Shown here one piece after another: positions 47,616 to 57,483 of a stretch of DNA of 64,000 bases. Positions within the stretch are counted from its first letter, which is position 1. Every line of letters starts with the position of its first letter. Under the pieces are notes generated by a model. It saw only the letters and a program-made list of their open reading frames with translations. It did no database searches and was not told the DNA's origin. The stretch is from Polyangiaceae bacterium (GTDB lineage Bacteria > Myxococcota_A > Polyangia > Polyangiales > Polyangiaceae), in NCBI GenBank assembly GCA_025936115.1, contig JAICTZ010000022.1:48786-112785 (forward strand), written 5' to 3'. The position numbers and the translations under genes were made by a program.

Positions 47616-50099
47616 TTACCGAACACCACGATCTGGTGTGGGCGAGTAGCCGCCGCCCGACCCTGTGCCCTCGCTGCCACCTTCACCCTGTCCCGATGCG
47701 CCGCCAGCGCCAGTGGGCTGGCGTCCCGTCGGATCAAAGAGGTTCACCGGATCATTGAAAGCGTAGATGTAGAAGTTCTTCCCGGCTCTGAAGCGCAGCG
47801 GTTCTTTGCGTAGCCACCGCCCGATGCTCGGATCATAGTCCCTTGCACCAAACCTAACGAACCCCGTATCCCTATCATAAAGCCCCCCCGCAAATCCGAA
47901 CGGCTGAAACCCTGGGTTCGTGTCGTTCGTCACGTTACCCCACGCATCATAATCCATGCGCTGAGCGACGGCGCCGCTTGAAGTGTCTACGACGAGCCGC
48001 ACGCTGCCCCGCTCGTCTGCGACAATCCGGTACCTCTTGCCCCCACGGAGCACGCGTTGGGGTTCCTCGATGTAGGCGCGGTCGGCGGGTCCGCCGTCGC
48101 CACGCGCTGGCAAGTCGGCGGCACCCCCACCGACGACGGTCGTGATCACGCCTACATTGCCGATTCGCTGCGGCGTGCGTTGCTCACCCGTGCCGAGAAA
48201 CACGGTCTGACCGCTGAGGTCGAGCACGTGATGCTGATCGATCGTCCAGCCGCCGAACCCGAGCGGCTCGGTCCGAATCGTTCCGAGCTCCGTGTGTACG
48301 GTTTGCCAGAACGTGAGCTCCGTCTTGGCGGCGTCCCACTGATGGGCACGCCGTTGCCGTTGTAGCCGAAAACCAGGGTTTCCTCGTACGTGGCAGCATA
48401 GACGTAGCCGATGCGGGCGACGAGAACGTGCTTGCCCTGGAGCTCTCGCCCGTAGGCGTCCTTACCGTCCCAGTCGAAGGTGTCGACGAGGTTCGTTGTC
48501 GGTGCGTAGCTCCGCGTGTGCAGCTGACCTGCGATGGATAGCTCCAGCACGATGCGCTTCAGGCTGGGCGCGACGTGGTCGCCGGATAGCTTCAGCCGAG
48601 CACGTCGTACGTCGGTACGCCCGGCGGTGCGTTCGCTCTGATAGCGAAGGGAGAACGGCGTGCCCGAGATGGGCAGGACTTCGCCCAAGGTCTGGTGCTC
48701 GCAGCCGATGATGGATCCCTGTTGCGTGTTCTGACAGCCGCCCCCATCACCCTCGGCTACGTCACCGTCACGGATCCTCGGCGTCGGGCGGTGGGAAGAT
48801 GCCCCAGTTCTTGTCCCAGAACGAAAAATGCGGCGTGAGCGTGCGCCACACGGATGCGCCCGCGTCGTAGCGACTCGCCAGCAAGCGCAGCTCATCCGCG
48901 CTGATACCCAGAGCCTCGAGTGTGCTCGCCGAATCCGCTTTGCCGTCGCCGTCCGCATCGATCGTCGCGCTGTCACCTTCCATGTCGACGATGGTGAGCA
49001 CGACGCCGCTCGCTTCGGGCTTCCAGCTGTCGGAGTCGGGGTCGTAGACGCCGTTCGGCACCACGGTGCCCGCTGGGAATTTGAGGAAGTTGTCTGTGTA
49101 ACTGATGACGGGCTTCGAGAACTCGATGCGCTCCGCTCCCGCAGCCGTCGCCTCGTCCGCGGTGTAGGCAACGGCGTAGGTGAAGCCGCTGTTCGCCGGG
49201 AGGTCGGCGGGCATCGCGAGCCCACCCTGCTCGCCCGCGGTGAACTCTCGAACGCGCACGTGCAGGGCCTCGACCGCCTGCTTCTCTCCGTTCGGGAGCA
49301 CGAGCTCGGCTTGGGTGCCGGGTTGGAAGAGGAGCAGCTCCTGGCGAGTGCCACGCGCGTCCGAGACGAGCGAGCCCTCGACGAGGTTCGACTCGCTCGT
49401 ACCAAGGTCTATTCGAGTAGCAACGGCGGCGTTTTCGAGCAGCACCACGTCGGGGAAAACGGAGAACTGACGCCAGCTAGTGCCGAGGTGGCGGCGCGCC
49501 GGGAGATACCCGTCGAGCTCGTACGTCAACGTGACTTGCCCGCCGCCATTGGCAGCGAGATCGAAGTAGCCGTCGGCTCGCGACACGGTGTGCCCGAACT
49601 CGGGATGTTTCCACACGCTGACGCTCGCGCCGGGGAGTGGATCGCCGTCTTCGCCGAGAACGCGCCCCCGGAGCACGACCACGCGCTTCGGGTCGATGAC
49701 GTCCGCCTCCACGTCACGCTGGGGCGCGTCGTCCCCTTCGAACAAGCAGCGCGCGACCTCGAACATCGATGACGGTACGGTGCGATCGAGCGGCGCCGCA
49801 CATTGCGGGAGCGTCGGGGTTCTACCGCCGCTCTCGCCGCCGTCGCCCACCGCGCCTCCGTTCCCGGTTGCGCCTTGGCCTCGCCCAGCAGCCGGAGTCA
49901 CTGCCGCTACACCCGCACCGCCTTCACTGGCACCGCCCTCGCCCGCACCAGCTTCGCCCGAATCGCCGCTCGTACCCCCACTGCCTCGGCCGCCTTGCGC
50001 ACGCCCCGAACCTCCAGCGAACGCTCCGCCGCTTCCAGCCCCGCCCTTACCGCCCGGATGATGATCGTCACCGCACGCGACGACTGCGACCAACGCCAC
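47616..50099 (-). pseudogene. Decayed RHS-repeat lipoprotein/toxin gene
   Basis: Three pieces in different frames on the minus strand. Piece 1 (48768-50099): lipobox-like start VVACG, Gly-rich linker, carboxypeptidase-regulatory-like repeats, ending FSFWDKNWGIFPPPD. Piece 2 (about 48345-48770): TLGEVLPISGTPFSLRYQSE, the RHS N-terminal entry motif. Piece 3 (47616-48345): GWTIDQHHVLDLSGQTVFLG, then the RHS core YDRDTGFVRFGARDYDPSIGRW and FNDPVNLFDPTGR. Frameshifts near 48770 and 48345 break it, and the NHL/YD repeats that normally sit between VITTVVGGG and the core are deleted. No C-terminal toxin is left. Confidence 0.75.
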
Positions 50100-50714
50100 G
50101 AGGAGAAATGGCTCCGCCAGTTCGAACTCCTCGACCGAACGCTTCGTCTAACAAGGTGCTCCCCAATACGCTTCACTTGACAAGCTGCTCCCCAACAGTG
50201 GCGCCGCGGCGCCAATTGGCTCGGCCGAGCCGACCGCCCAAACCATCGACCGAACTCGCACTTCCCGTCTATACCTTCGCGATGCGCGCTGGAACCCCAT
50301 GCGTATTCTTCGGCCACCCGCCGATTCCAGTTGCCGAAAATCGGCTTGCGCCCAACAGGAGATAGCGGCCTGTCACCGCTTGTGGCGACGCCGGACCGTG
50401 CCCTGGTCGTGCCGTCGTGCCGTCGAAGCGCGCCCGTGCCGCGCAACCACCCGCCGCCAACTATTGGTTGCGGCAGCGGGCGCCGAGAGCGGGACGCGGT
50501 GCCGTCCTCACCCTGAGGGAAGCGGCATATTCATTAGTAATATCGAATCTCTTGGGCCTGAAGGGAGTGGCGCGAGTTGGCCGCGGAAAACCCGCCGCTA
50601 AGCCTGGCACCGCTGTTGCACTCAGGTGAATTTGTGCGAGCCGAAGACCTCCGGGGGAGAGACCCCGCCCAGTCAAGGACGACCACCGTGGTGGTGATCG
50701 GAAGGAATTTCGGA
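50100..50714. other. Gap before the Flp pilin genes
   Basis: About 615 bp between a decayed RHS gene and the first Flp gene. No frame is convincing. The promoter of the flp-tad operon probably lies at the right end; no unambiguous box was seen. Confidence 0.4.
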
Positions 50715-50912
50715 GTGACGCTCCGAGCGACGAACTGGCTGGACCGGGTGGCGGAACTGCGTGCGGACACGCGGGGCGCGCTGCTGGTCGAGTATTCGGT
50801 GCTGATCGGCGTCGTTGCCATCGCCGGGTCCCTCGGACTCGTGCTCGTCGGCTTGGCACTGGTCCACAGTTTCGACTTCATCCGAGGCCTTTTGCTCTGT
50901 CCGATTCCCTGA
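50715..50912 (+). CDS. flp: Flp-type pilin (first copy)
   Basis: 65 residues from the GTG at 50715, with GGAAGGA at 50700-50706. TRGALLVEYSVLIGVVAIAGSLGLVL carries Gly-Ala before and Glu at +5, then a hydrophobic helix and a short tail (HSFDFIRGLLLCPIP). Normal Flp length. The tail contains one Cys, unlike most Flp pilins. Confidence 0.8.
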   Translation: MTLRATNWLDRVAELRADTRGALLVEYSVLIGVVAIAGSLGLVLVGLALVHSFDFIRGLLLCPIP

Positions 50913-50940
50913 TCGATCCAACAATACGAGGAAAGTAACA

Positions 50941-51171
50941 ATGACGACCCAAACGAAAGCGCTCGTTCCCGCGAACATCAACGTCTCGAAGCCGAGGACG
51001 CTCCTCGGTCTCCTTCGCGACCAGAGAGGCGCTGGAATGACCGAGTACATCATCCTCGTCGGCGTGATCGCCATGCTCGCGATCGTCGCGTTCCGCTTCT
51101 TCGGTAGCTCCGTGAGCTCGAAGATCAACCAGCAAGCTGGTACGGTGAACAATATCGAGGTTGGCCAGTAG
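50941..51171 (+). CDS. flp: Flp-type pilin (second copy)
   Basis: 76 residues from the ATG at 50941 (AGGAAAG upstream). RGAGMTEYIILVGVIAMLAIVAFRFFG is a canonical Flp pilin: Gly-Ala, Glu at +5, Tyr and a long hydrophobic helix. The C-terminal tail SSVSSKINQQAGTVNNIEVGQ is polar. This looks like the major pilin; the previous gene may be a minor form. Confidence 0.9.
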   Translation: MTTQTKALVPANINVSKPRTLLGLLRDQRGAGMTEYIILVGVIAMLAIVAFRFFGSSVSSKINQQAGTVNNIEVGQ

Positions 51172-51182
51172 GGCTCTCGGTC

Positions 51183-51731
51183 GTGCTTTGGTTTGTGCTC
51201 ACCGCGATCGCACTTGCGGCGATCGCCGCGGTTGTCGACTACCGGACCGGCACCATTCCAAACTGGTTGACCCTGGGGGGCCTCGCGCTGGGGCTCCTGG
51301 CGCACGGGGCGTACGGCTGGGTCGCGGTGGACTTCAAGGCTGGGGCCTACGAGGGCGCTCTCTCGCTGGCTGGAGCGCTGTTTTGCTCGTTGGCCCCCGC
51401 CTTGCTGTTCTGGAAAGGCGGCATGGGGGGCGGTGACCTGAAGCTCTACGCTGCCATCGGCGCCCTATGCCATCCGCTACTCGGCATAGAAATCCAGATG
51501 TACTCCCTCGTGGTGGCTGCGCTGGTAGCCCAGGCACGACTCGCCTACGAGGGGCGCCTATTTCGCGTGCTGGGTGGATCCATCGCGCTGCTCTTGAACC
51601 CGTTCCGACGCGAGGAAAAGCGCAAGGCGGCACCCCCCGAGACCATGGTTTGGTTCCGGCTCGGGCCCGCCATCTTTGCGGGCTCGGTCCTTTCGCTCTG
51701 CGTGCACCTGTTCGTAAGCGCGCCCCAGTGA
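51183..51731 (+). CDS. cpaA: Prepilin peptidase CpaA/TadV (A24)
   Basis: 182 residues, GTG start. The two catalytic Asp sites are present: AVVDYRTGTIPNWLT near residues 17-30 and GGMGGGDLKLYAA near residues 80-92. Six or so hydrophobic helices, typical of the short Tad-type A24 peptidases. Would process the Flp and TadE/G-type prepilins, including the toxin-bearing one. Confidence 0.9.
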   Translation: MLWFVLTAIALAAIAAVVDYRTGTIPNWLTLGGLALGLLAHGAYGWVAVDFKAGAYEGALSLAGALFCSLAPALLFWKGGMGGGDLKLYAAIGALCHPLLGIEIQMYSLVVAALVAQARLAYEGRLFRVLGGSIALLLNPFRREEKRKAAPPETMVWFRLGPAIFAGSVLSLCVHLFVSAPQ

Positions 51732-51843
51732 GCCTTCGGGATCGCCGGAAGCAGGCCCGGCCGGGACTTTTGGCATTCCAAGGTCCACCCAACCTGCCTA
51801 AAGTCTGCCTCGGTCACGCCGAGTCCCACCCAAGTCGCGCATT

Positions 51844-52608
51844 ATGAAGCTCCGTCCCGTCCTATTAGGTGTTCTGGCGGCCCTCTTGGGCATCGTTCTC
51901 CAGCTCTTGTACATGCGGCGCTTCGAGCAGGAAGCATCCGGCGGGTCGAAGATCGATTTGCTCGTGGCCGCGCAGGCCATCGAACGCGGTCAGCCAGTCA
52001 CGGCCCAGATGCTCGCCGTTCGCGCCGTGCCGCAAGCGTACGTCGACGATCGCGCCGTTCGTGCCGCCGACCGCGAAAAGATCTTGAACCTGCGCGCCGT
52101 CTCCAAAGTGCCTGCGCTCCAGACTCTGGCTTGGACGGACGTCATTGCATCGACTGACGACCAGCGCGACTTGAGCACGCTGGTTCAGCCTGGCAACCGC
52201 GCGATGCCCGTTCGCGTGCAGTACGAGGAATCGTTGCAGCTGATCCGGCCTGGCGATTTCGTCGACGTGATCGGCGTCGACTCGGACGGTAGGACGGCCA
52301 GCGTGCTTTTACAGCGCGTCTTGGTGCTGGCGGCCGGTCTCGACACCACGATAGAGCGCAGCACAGACAAGAAACCAGCCCTGCGTACCAGTTTGCTGAC
52401 GCTGAGCGTCAGCCTGCAGGAGGCTCAGCTTCTCACCCTGGCGCAGGCCATCACCCGTTTGGTCGTGGTCCTTCGCAACTCCAACGATCCCCGCGTCGTG
52501 GAATCGCCGCCGGACGTTTCGCGAACGCAGCTCTTCGACGTGGCGGCCCGCACCGCCGTTCAATCAGGCAATCATCGACCGATTCGCATCGGCCCGGGTA
52601 CGCCGTGA
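51844..52608 (+). CDS. cpaB: CpaB/RcpC pilus assembly protein
   Basis: 254 residues. N-terminal TM helix (LLGVLAALLGIVLQLLY), then a SAF-type beta-clip domain with IDLLVAAQAIERGQPVTAQML and PGNRAMPVRVQYEESLQLIRPGDFVDVIG, the conserved CpaB region. It links the inner-membrane machine to the secretin. Its TGA overlaps the GTG of cpaC. Confidence 0.9.
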   Translation: MKLRPVLLGVLAALLGIVLQLLYMRRFEQEASGGSKIDLLVAAQAIERGQPVTAQMLAVRAVPQAYVDDRAVRAADREKILNLRAVSKVPALQTLAWTDVIASTDDQRDLSTLVQPGNRAMPVRVQYEESLQLIRPGDFVDVIGVDSDGRTASVLLQRVLVLAAGLDTTIERSTDKKPALRTSLLTLSVSLQEAQLLTLAQAITRLVVVLRNSNDPRVVESPPDVSRTQLFDVAARTAVQSGNHRPIRIGPGTP

Positions 52609-53948
52609 GCCCCCGCTTTTCGGCAACTGGGGTTCTCTTTCTGGCCCTTTCCTTGGCCGGCGTCGCGCTGGCGCAGGCGGCCAAGCCAGCTAGGGAGGCG
52701 AGGTCCGAGGGTACGACGGCCCCGGCGAGCAACGAGATCGTCCTTTCGGTCGGCGAGACGCGCACGATCCCCGCCCGTGACGTGAAAAACTACTCCGAGG
52801 GGGTGTCTGGAATCATCGACGTACGGCTCACTACGGACGCCAGCCAGTTCGTCCTGGTCGGTAAGAAGCCGGGGTCCACCACCCTGCTCTTGATCAAGAC
52901 CGACGGTTCGCAGACTGCGATAACCGTCAACGTCTTCGTCCGTTCGCCGGCGATCGTCGAGAAGGAGCTTGCCGACCTCCTCGTAGGCCTCAACGTGAAA
53001 TCGCGGCGCGTCGGCGCTCAAATCGTGCTCGACGGCCTGGTTGCGGACCAAGACGAGCTCAAGCGCGTCCAGAAGATCGCGAGCCTCTATTCCGACCAGG
53101 TCACCTCGCTCGTGCAGATTGCTCCCAACATCTTGCCGAGCGCCCCGGGCGGCGTCGAAAATTTCCTGATCCGGATCGACTTCTACTTCGTTCAGTACGA
53201 CAAGGCCTCGAGCTACGGGGTCGGCGTGGCATGGCCCGCATCGATCGCCGCCGGGGCCACTGCCGGGCTCAACTACGACTTTTTGCTCGGCAGCGTGCGA
53301 AACGCGACGGCCACCGTCACGGCGCAGCCGTTGCCGCGGCTCGATATCGCGACCAGTCGCGGCTGGGCCAAAGTGCTGAAGCAGTCCACGGTGATCACCA
53401 ACAACGGCACCGAGGCCATGTTTCAGAACGGCGGCGAGCAGAACTTCCCGGTCAACACCGGCCTCACCGTGGGCCTCGAGCGCATCGCGTTCGGCACCAT
53501 CCTGACCGTGCAGCCTCTCTACAATCCGGCGTCGCACGAGCTCAACGTGAAGCTGTCGGCCGACGTGAGCGATCTCACGGCTGCAGTCTCCGGCACCGAT
53601 CTGCCAGGTCGGTCCACGTCCAAGCTCGAAACCAACGTGACCTTGAAGCTCGGGCAGTCGTTGGTGCTCTCGGGCATCCGGACGCGATCCTTGACCCATG
53701 CGGTGACGGGCCTGCCGGGGCTGAGTGAGATCCCGGTGCTCGGAATCCTGTTCGGTACGCACTCGAACACGGACCTGCAAACCGAGGGCGCCATCTTCGT
53801 CGTTCCGAGTGTCGTTCAGACAGTACCGACCGCCTCGGCCGAGCTCGTGGACGTGGCACTCAAGAAGTTCAAGACGTACGACGGTAACATCGAAACCATC
53901 CACGCCTACGACAAGGCGCCCGCCGGCGGCGTCGGTGTTCCACGCTGA
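52605..53948 (+). CDS. cpaC: CpaC/RcpA outer-membrane secretin
   Basis: 447 residues. Signal peptide VLFLALSLAGVALAQA. The N-domain has SVGETRTIPARDVKNYSEG (BON-type region) and VVDLLVGLNVKSRRVGAQIVLDGLV; the secretin core includes VTAQPLPRLDIATSRGWAKVLKQSTVITNNGTEAMFQNGGE and the closing GLPGLSEIPVLGILFG. Forms the outer-membrane channel for the Flp pilus. Start overlaps the cpaB stop. Confidence 0.93.
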   Translation: MSPRFSATGVLFLALSLAGVALAQAAKPAREARSEGTTAPASNEIVLSVGETRTIPARDVKNYSEGVSGIIDVRLTTDASQFVLVGKKPGSTTLLLIKTDGSQTAITVNVFVRSPAIVEKELADLLVGLNVKSRRVGAQIVLDGLVADQDELKRVQKIASLYSDQVTSLVQIAPNILPSAPGGVENFLIRIDFYFVQYDKASSYGVGVAWPASIAAGATAGLNYDFLLGSVRNATATVTAQPLPRLDIATSRGWAKVLKQSTVITNNGTEAMFQNGGEQNFPVNTGLTVGLERIAFGTILTVQPLYNPASHELNVKLSADVSDLTAAVSGTDLPGRSTSKLETNVTLKLGQSLVLSGIRTRSLTHAVTGLPGLSEIPVLGILFGTHSNTDLQTEGAIFVVPSVVQTVPTASAELVDVALKKFKTYDGNIETIHAYDKAPAGGVGVPR

Positions 53949-53955
53949 CGGTCCC

Positions 53956-55692
53956 ATGAAAGTGGAAGTCGTCATTGCCACCGAGCTAGAGACCCAGCGT
54001 CGAGTGCTGGAGTCGCTGGACGGAGTTTTGAGCATTGGCCGCGGCCAAGAGTGCAGCATCGCCCTCGACAGCCCCCTGGTATCACGCCGCCACGCGACGA
54101 TAGAGCTCGCCGGCGGCGGTCTCCGCGTTCACGACTCGTCGCGCAACGGAACGCTGGCGGGAGCGCTCTTCGTCAACAACGGAGCGGCCAAGGTGCCATT
54201 CGGCACGCCGCTGACAATCGGGGAGTTCACGATTTCGGTGCACGCAGCCGGAAGCCTTCCCGCGACCAACGGCGGGGCTCGTGCCGAGGCGCTGCCCGGC
54301 CCGCCGCGTGCTGCTGCCGAAGCGCCGACCCAGCCGCCGCCGGCAAGAGCGCCGTCCGAACAGGATTCCCCCGAGGCCAACGAGGTCGAGCAACGTGATC
54401 GCGATCTCGCGGAGCAGGCCGAGCGGCGCGAGGCCGTTTCCCTGCGCAGGGAGATCCACCGCCTGTTGCTCGAGCACTTGGACTTGGCCACGGTCGAGGC
54501 GGCCAAGCTCGACGATCCGTCACTCAGGCCCAAGCTGCTGGTGGCCCTTCGCCGCATCGTGGGCACGCTCGAGGAGCGCATTCCGGCGGGCGTGAACCGC
54601 GACGCGCTGGTCGGCGAAATGGTGGACGAAGCGCTCGGGCTGGGGCCGCTCGAGAATCTCCTGGCCGACCCCGCGGTGAGCGAAATCATGGTGGTTGACC
54701 CGGACACCATCTACGTCGAGAGGAACGGTAAGCTCACGCGTTCCTCGGCCCGCTTCACCGACGACGAGCGAGTGAGAGCGATCATCGAGCGTATCGTGAC
54801 CCCGCTCGGCCGGCGTATCGACGAATCGTCCCCCATCGTCGACGCACGCCTGCGCGACGGTTCGCGGGTGAACGCGGTGATTCGCCCGCTGGCGCTACGC
54901 GGCTCCGCCATCACCATTCGCAAGTTCGCGAGGAGCCCGCTCACGCTCGAGAAGCTGATCTCGTTCGGCGCTCTGACGGAAGAGATGGGAAGGTTTCTCA
55001 CGCGCAGTGTGGTCGCCAAGAAGAACATGGTGATCGCCGGGGGCACCGGCAGCGGCAAGACCACGCTCTTGAACGTTCTATCGGCCGCGATCCCGAGCGA
55101 CGAGCGCATCGTTACCATCGAGGACGCAGCGGAGTTGCAGCTCCGGCAGCCGCACGTCGTGTCGCTCGAGACCCGCCCCCCGAACATGGAGGGCAAGGGC
55201 GAATACACGATCCGCGATCTCGTCAAAAATGCCCTCCGCATGCGTCCGGACCGGATCGTCGTCGGTGAGTGTCGAGGTGGTGAGGCGCTCGACATGTTGC
55301 AAGCGATGAACACCGGCCACGATGGCTCGCTGACGACGACCCACGCCAACTCGCCGCGGGAGGCGCTGGCCCGACTGGAGACGCTCGTACTGATGAGCGG
55401 GCTCGAGCTTCCCGTGCGCGCCATCCGCGAGCAAATCGCGGGTGCCATCCACGTTCTGGTGCAGCAGTCGCGGCTCTCCGACGGTAGTCGCCGGGTGACC
55501 GCCATCACCGAGGTGACCGGTATCAACGACGAAGGCGAGATCGAAATCGTTCCGATTTTTCAGTTCATTCGCACGGGCACCAGCGACAAAGGCAAGGTGA
55601 TCGGCGAGTACCGCGCGACCGGCTTCTTGCCGACCTATTTGAATCAGTTTCTGGTCATGGGCCTGGTCAAGCCGGGGGAGCGCTTCCTGTGA
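53956..55692 (+). CDS. tadA: FHA domain-TadA (CpaF) ATPase fusion
   Basis: 578 residues from the ATG at 53956. About 1-95 is an FHA domain: LSIGRGQECSIALDSPLVSRRHATIEL and VHDSSRNGT. A Pro/Ala-rich linker and helical part lead to a CpaF secretion ATPase: AGGTGSGKTTLLN near residues 361-373, VTIEDAAELQL, RPDRIVVGECRGGEALDMLQAMNTGHDGSL. Its FHA domain makes the pilus motor a likely target of Thr-phosphorylation. An alternative upstream frame (53725) is not protein-like. A second TadA lies at 58955. Confidence 0.92.
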   Translation: MKVEVVIATELETQRRVLESLDGVLSIGRGQECSIALDSPLVSRRHATIELAGGGLRVHDSSRNGTLAGALFVNNGAAKVPFGTPLTIGEFTISVHAAGSLPATNGGARAEALPGPPRAAAEAPTQPPPARAPSEQDSPEANEVEQRDRDLAEQAERREAVSLRREIHRLLLEHLDLATVEAAKLDDPSLRPKLLVALRRIVGTLEERIPAGVNRDALVGEMVDEALGLGPLENLLADPAVSEIMVVDPDTIYVERNGKLTRSSARFTDDERVRAIIERIVTPLGRRIDESSPIVDARLRDGSRVNAVIRPLALRGSAITIRKFARSPLTLEKLISFGALTEEMGRFLTRSVVAKKNMVIAGGTGSGKTTLLNVLSAAIPSDERIVTIEDAAELQLRQPHVVSLETRPPNMEGKGEYTIRDLVKNALRMRPDRIVVGECRGGEALDMLQAMNTGHDGSLTTTHANSPREALARLETLVLMSGLELPVRAIREQIAGAIHVLVQQSRLSDGSRRVTAITEVTGINDEGEIEIVPIFQFIRTGTSDKGKVIGEYRATGFLPTYLNQFLVMGLVKPGERFL

Positions 55693-56552
55693 GCTTTTTC
55701 GGTTACCCGCTGCTGCTCAAGCTCGGCGGGCAGCTCCTGGTCGCGCTCGGCGTGAGCTGGCTCATCTACGCCGCGTTCGCCGGGGACACGGTGCTCACCC
55801 GCTACTATCGAAAGTATACGGCGCAGCTCGACCGCTCGCTGAAGCTCTTGTTCATGCCCGCCGCGGGGGAGCGGATCGTCCTCGGGCAAGCACTCGCGGC
55901 CTGCGCCGTCACCGCGCTCGGGCTGGCCATCGACCTGCCCTATTGGTATCTCGGACTCTTCCCGGTGGCTTTCGGACCGGTGCTCTGGGTGCGCACCAAA
56001 CGCACCGAGCACATCACCCGGCTGGAAAGTCAGCTCGACGCTCTGATCCTGGGGCTCGCCAATGCACTGAAGACGGTACCCAGCCCCTCCGCGGCGCTCG
56101 GCACGATCGTGCCGGTGCTGCCGATGCCCATGCGGCTCGAGATTGACAGGTTGCTCAAGGAGATGCGCATCGGAAGCACGCTCGAGCAGGGGATCTTGAA
56201 CATGTCGTCCCGCCTGAACAGCGTCGACATCGACAACGCCCTCTCCGCGTTGCTCATTGGCCTGCAGGTCGGCGGCAACCTACCCGTGGTACTCGAGAAC
56301 ACCGCCGCGACCATTCGCGAAATGAACCGCCTGCAAGGCGTCGTGAAGACCAAGACCTCGGAGGCGCGCGCTCAGCTCTGGGTTCTCGCGATCTTTCCCT
56401 TCGCCATCTGCTTCGCGTTCACGATGCTCGACGCAACGTACTTCACTCCGCTGCAAACCACCTTCGTCGGCACCCTGGTGGTCGCGCTCGCCCTTGCGCT
56501 GTGGCTCGCATCACTCTTGACTGCGCGCAAGATCCTGAAGGTCGACATATGA
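55689..56552 (+). CDS. tadB: TadB inner-membrane platform protein
   Basis: 287 residues, T2SSF-type. Hydrophobic start LVALGVSWLIYAAF, cytoplasmic segment with RLESQLDALILGLANALKTVPSPSAALG and LNSVDIDNALSALLIGLQVGGNLPVVLEN, and terminal TM helices. The GTG overlaps the tadA stop and the stop overlaps tadC, so translation is coupled. Confidence 0.9.
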   Translation: MSFFGYPLLLKLGGQLLVALGVSWLIYAAFAGDTVLTRYYRKYTAQLDRSLKLLFMPAAGERIVLGQALAACAVTALGLAIDLPYWYLGLFPVAFGPVLWVRTKRTEHITRLESQLDALILGLANALKTVPSPSAALGTIVPVLPMPMRLEIDRLLKEMRIGSTLEQGILNMSSRLNSVDIDNALSALLIGLQVGGNLPVVLENTAATIREMNRLQGVVKTKTSEARAQLWVLAIFPFAICFAFTMLDATYFTPLQTTFVGTLVVALALALWLASLLTARKILKVDI

Positions 56553-57451
56553 ACCTGCGCTTCGCCACCTTGCGCATCCTGGTCCTGCTAGCGACGGCCG
56601 TTGCGCTCTTCATCATCGTTCACGTCGCAGCATCTGCCCCGGCGGGCAACAGCAAGCGGCTAGGCCTCCGCGGCCTGAAGCGCCAGCGAGCGCTGGAGTC
56701 GACTCCCTTCTGGATGACCCTCGAGCCCATGGTGCGCTGGATCGGCGCGCGTTTTACCGGCCTGATTTCAGAGGCCAGCCACAAGCAGCTGAATCTGAAG
56801 ATTTCCCTCGCGGGCGATTTTCTGGGCCTCTTGCCCGAGGAGGTCGTCGGTCTCAGTGTCATCACCTCGGTCATGGGGCTGGCGGTGGGAGTGCTCGCCG
56901 GCTCGGTGAGCGGCATGGGCAACATCCTCGCCATCGGGGGGCTGTTGATCGGCGCGGCCATGCCCTCCATGCGCATTTCGGAGGCCGCCGCGGAGCGCAT
57001 GAAGAGAGTCGATCGCCGGCTGCCGAGCGCGATCGACCTCCTGGCGCTCGCGATGGGAGCAGGGCTCGACTTCCCCGGCTCGGTGCGACAAGTGGTCGAG
57101 AAGTCCGGCAGCCCGGACGATCCCGTGGTCGAAGAGTTCACGCTGATACTGCAGAGCTTACAGCTCGGTCGCACGCGCAGCCAGGCGCTCGAGGAGTTTG
57201 CTGCGCGCGTGCCGGTCGACTCCGTCGTCGAGTTCGTGGGTGCCGTCGTCCAGGCCGAGATGCGGGGCAACCCCGTGGTCGAGGTGCTCAAGATTCAAGC
57301 CGAGGTGTCGCGGCGCAAGCGCACGGTGCGCGCCGAAGAGGCAGCCGCCAAGGCCGGAGTCGCGATGATCGGGCCGCTAGTGCTGGTCTTCGTGTGCATC
57401 CTGATGCTGATTGTCGCGCCGATCGTGATGAAATTGCAGGCGAACGGATGA
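56549..57451 (+). CDS. tadC: TadC inner-membrane platform protein
   Basis: 300 residues from the ATG at 56549 (ATGA overlap). Early TM (ILVLLATAVALFIIVHVAAS) and the T2SSF core RLPSAIDLLALAMGAGLDFPGSVRQVVEKSG ... VVQAEMRGNPVVEVLKIQAEVSRRKR, then LVFVCILMLIVAPIVMK. Pairs with TadB to form the platform for the FHA-TadA motor. Confidence 0.9.
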   Translation: MNLRFATLRILVLLATAVALFIIVHVAASAPAGNSKRLGLRGLKRQRALESTPFWMTLEPMVRWIGARFTGLISEASHKQLNLKISLAGDFLGLLPEEVVGLSVITSVMGLAVGVLAGSVSGMGNILAIGGLLIGAAMPSMRISEAAAERMKRVDRRLPSAIDLLALAMGAGLDFPGSVRQVVEKSGSPDDPVVEEFTLILQSLQLGRTRSQALEEFAARVPVDSVVEFVGAVVQAEMRGNPVVEVLKIQAEVSRRKRTVRAEEAAAKAGVAMIGPLVLVFVCILMLIVAPIVMKLQANG

Positions 57452-57483
57452 CTCCGCAAAGCCGCGAAACCCGAGGATAATAC

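Noticed and set aside
49907..50446. 179-residue minus-strand frame next to the RHS remnant
   Set aside because: Arg/Trp-rich shadow of the RHS N-terminus in another frame.
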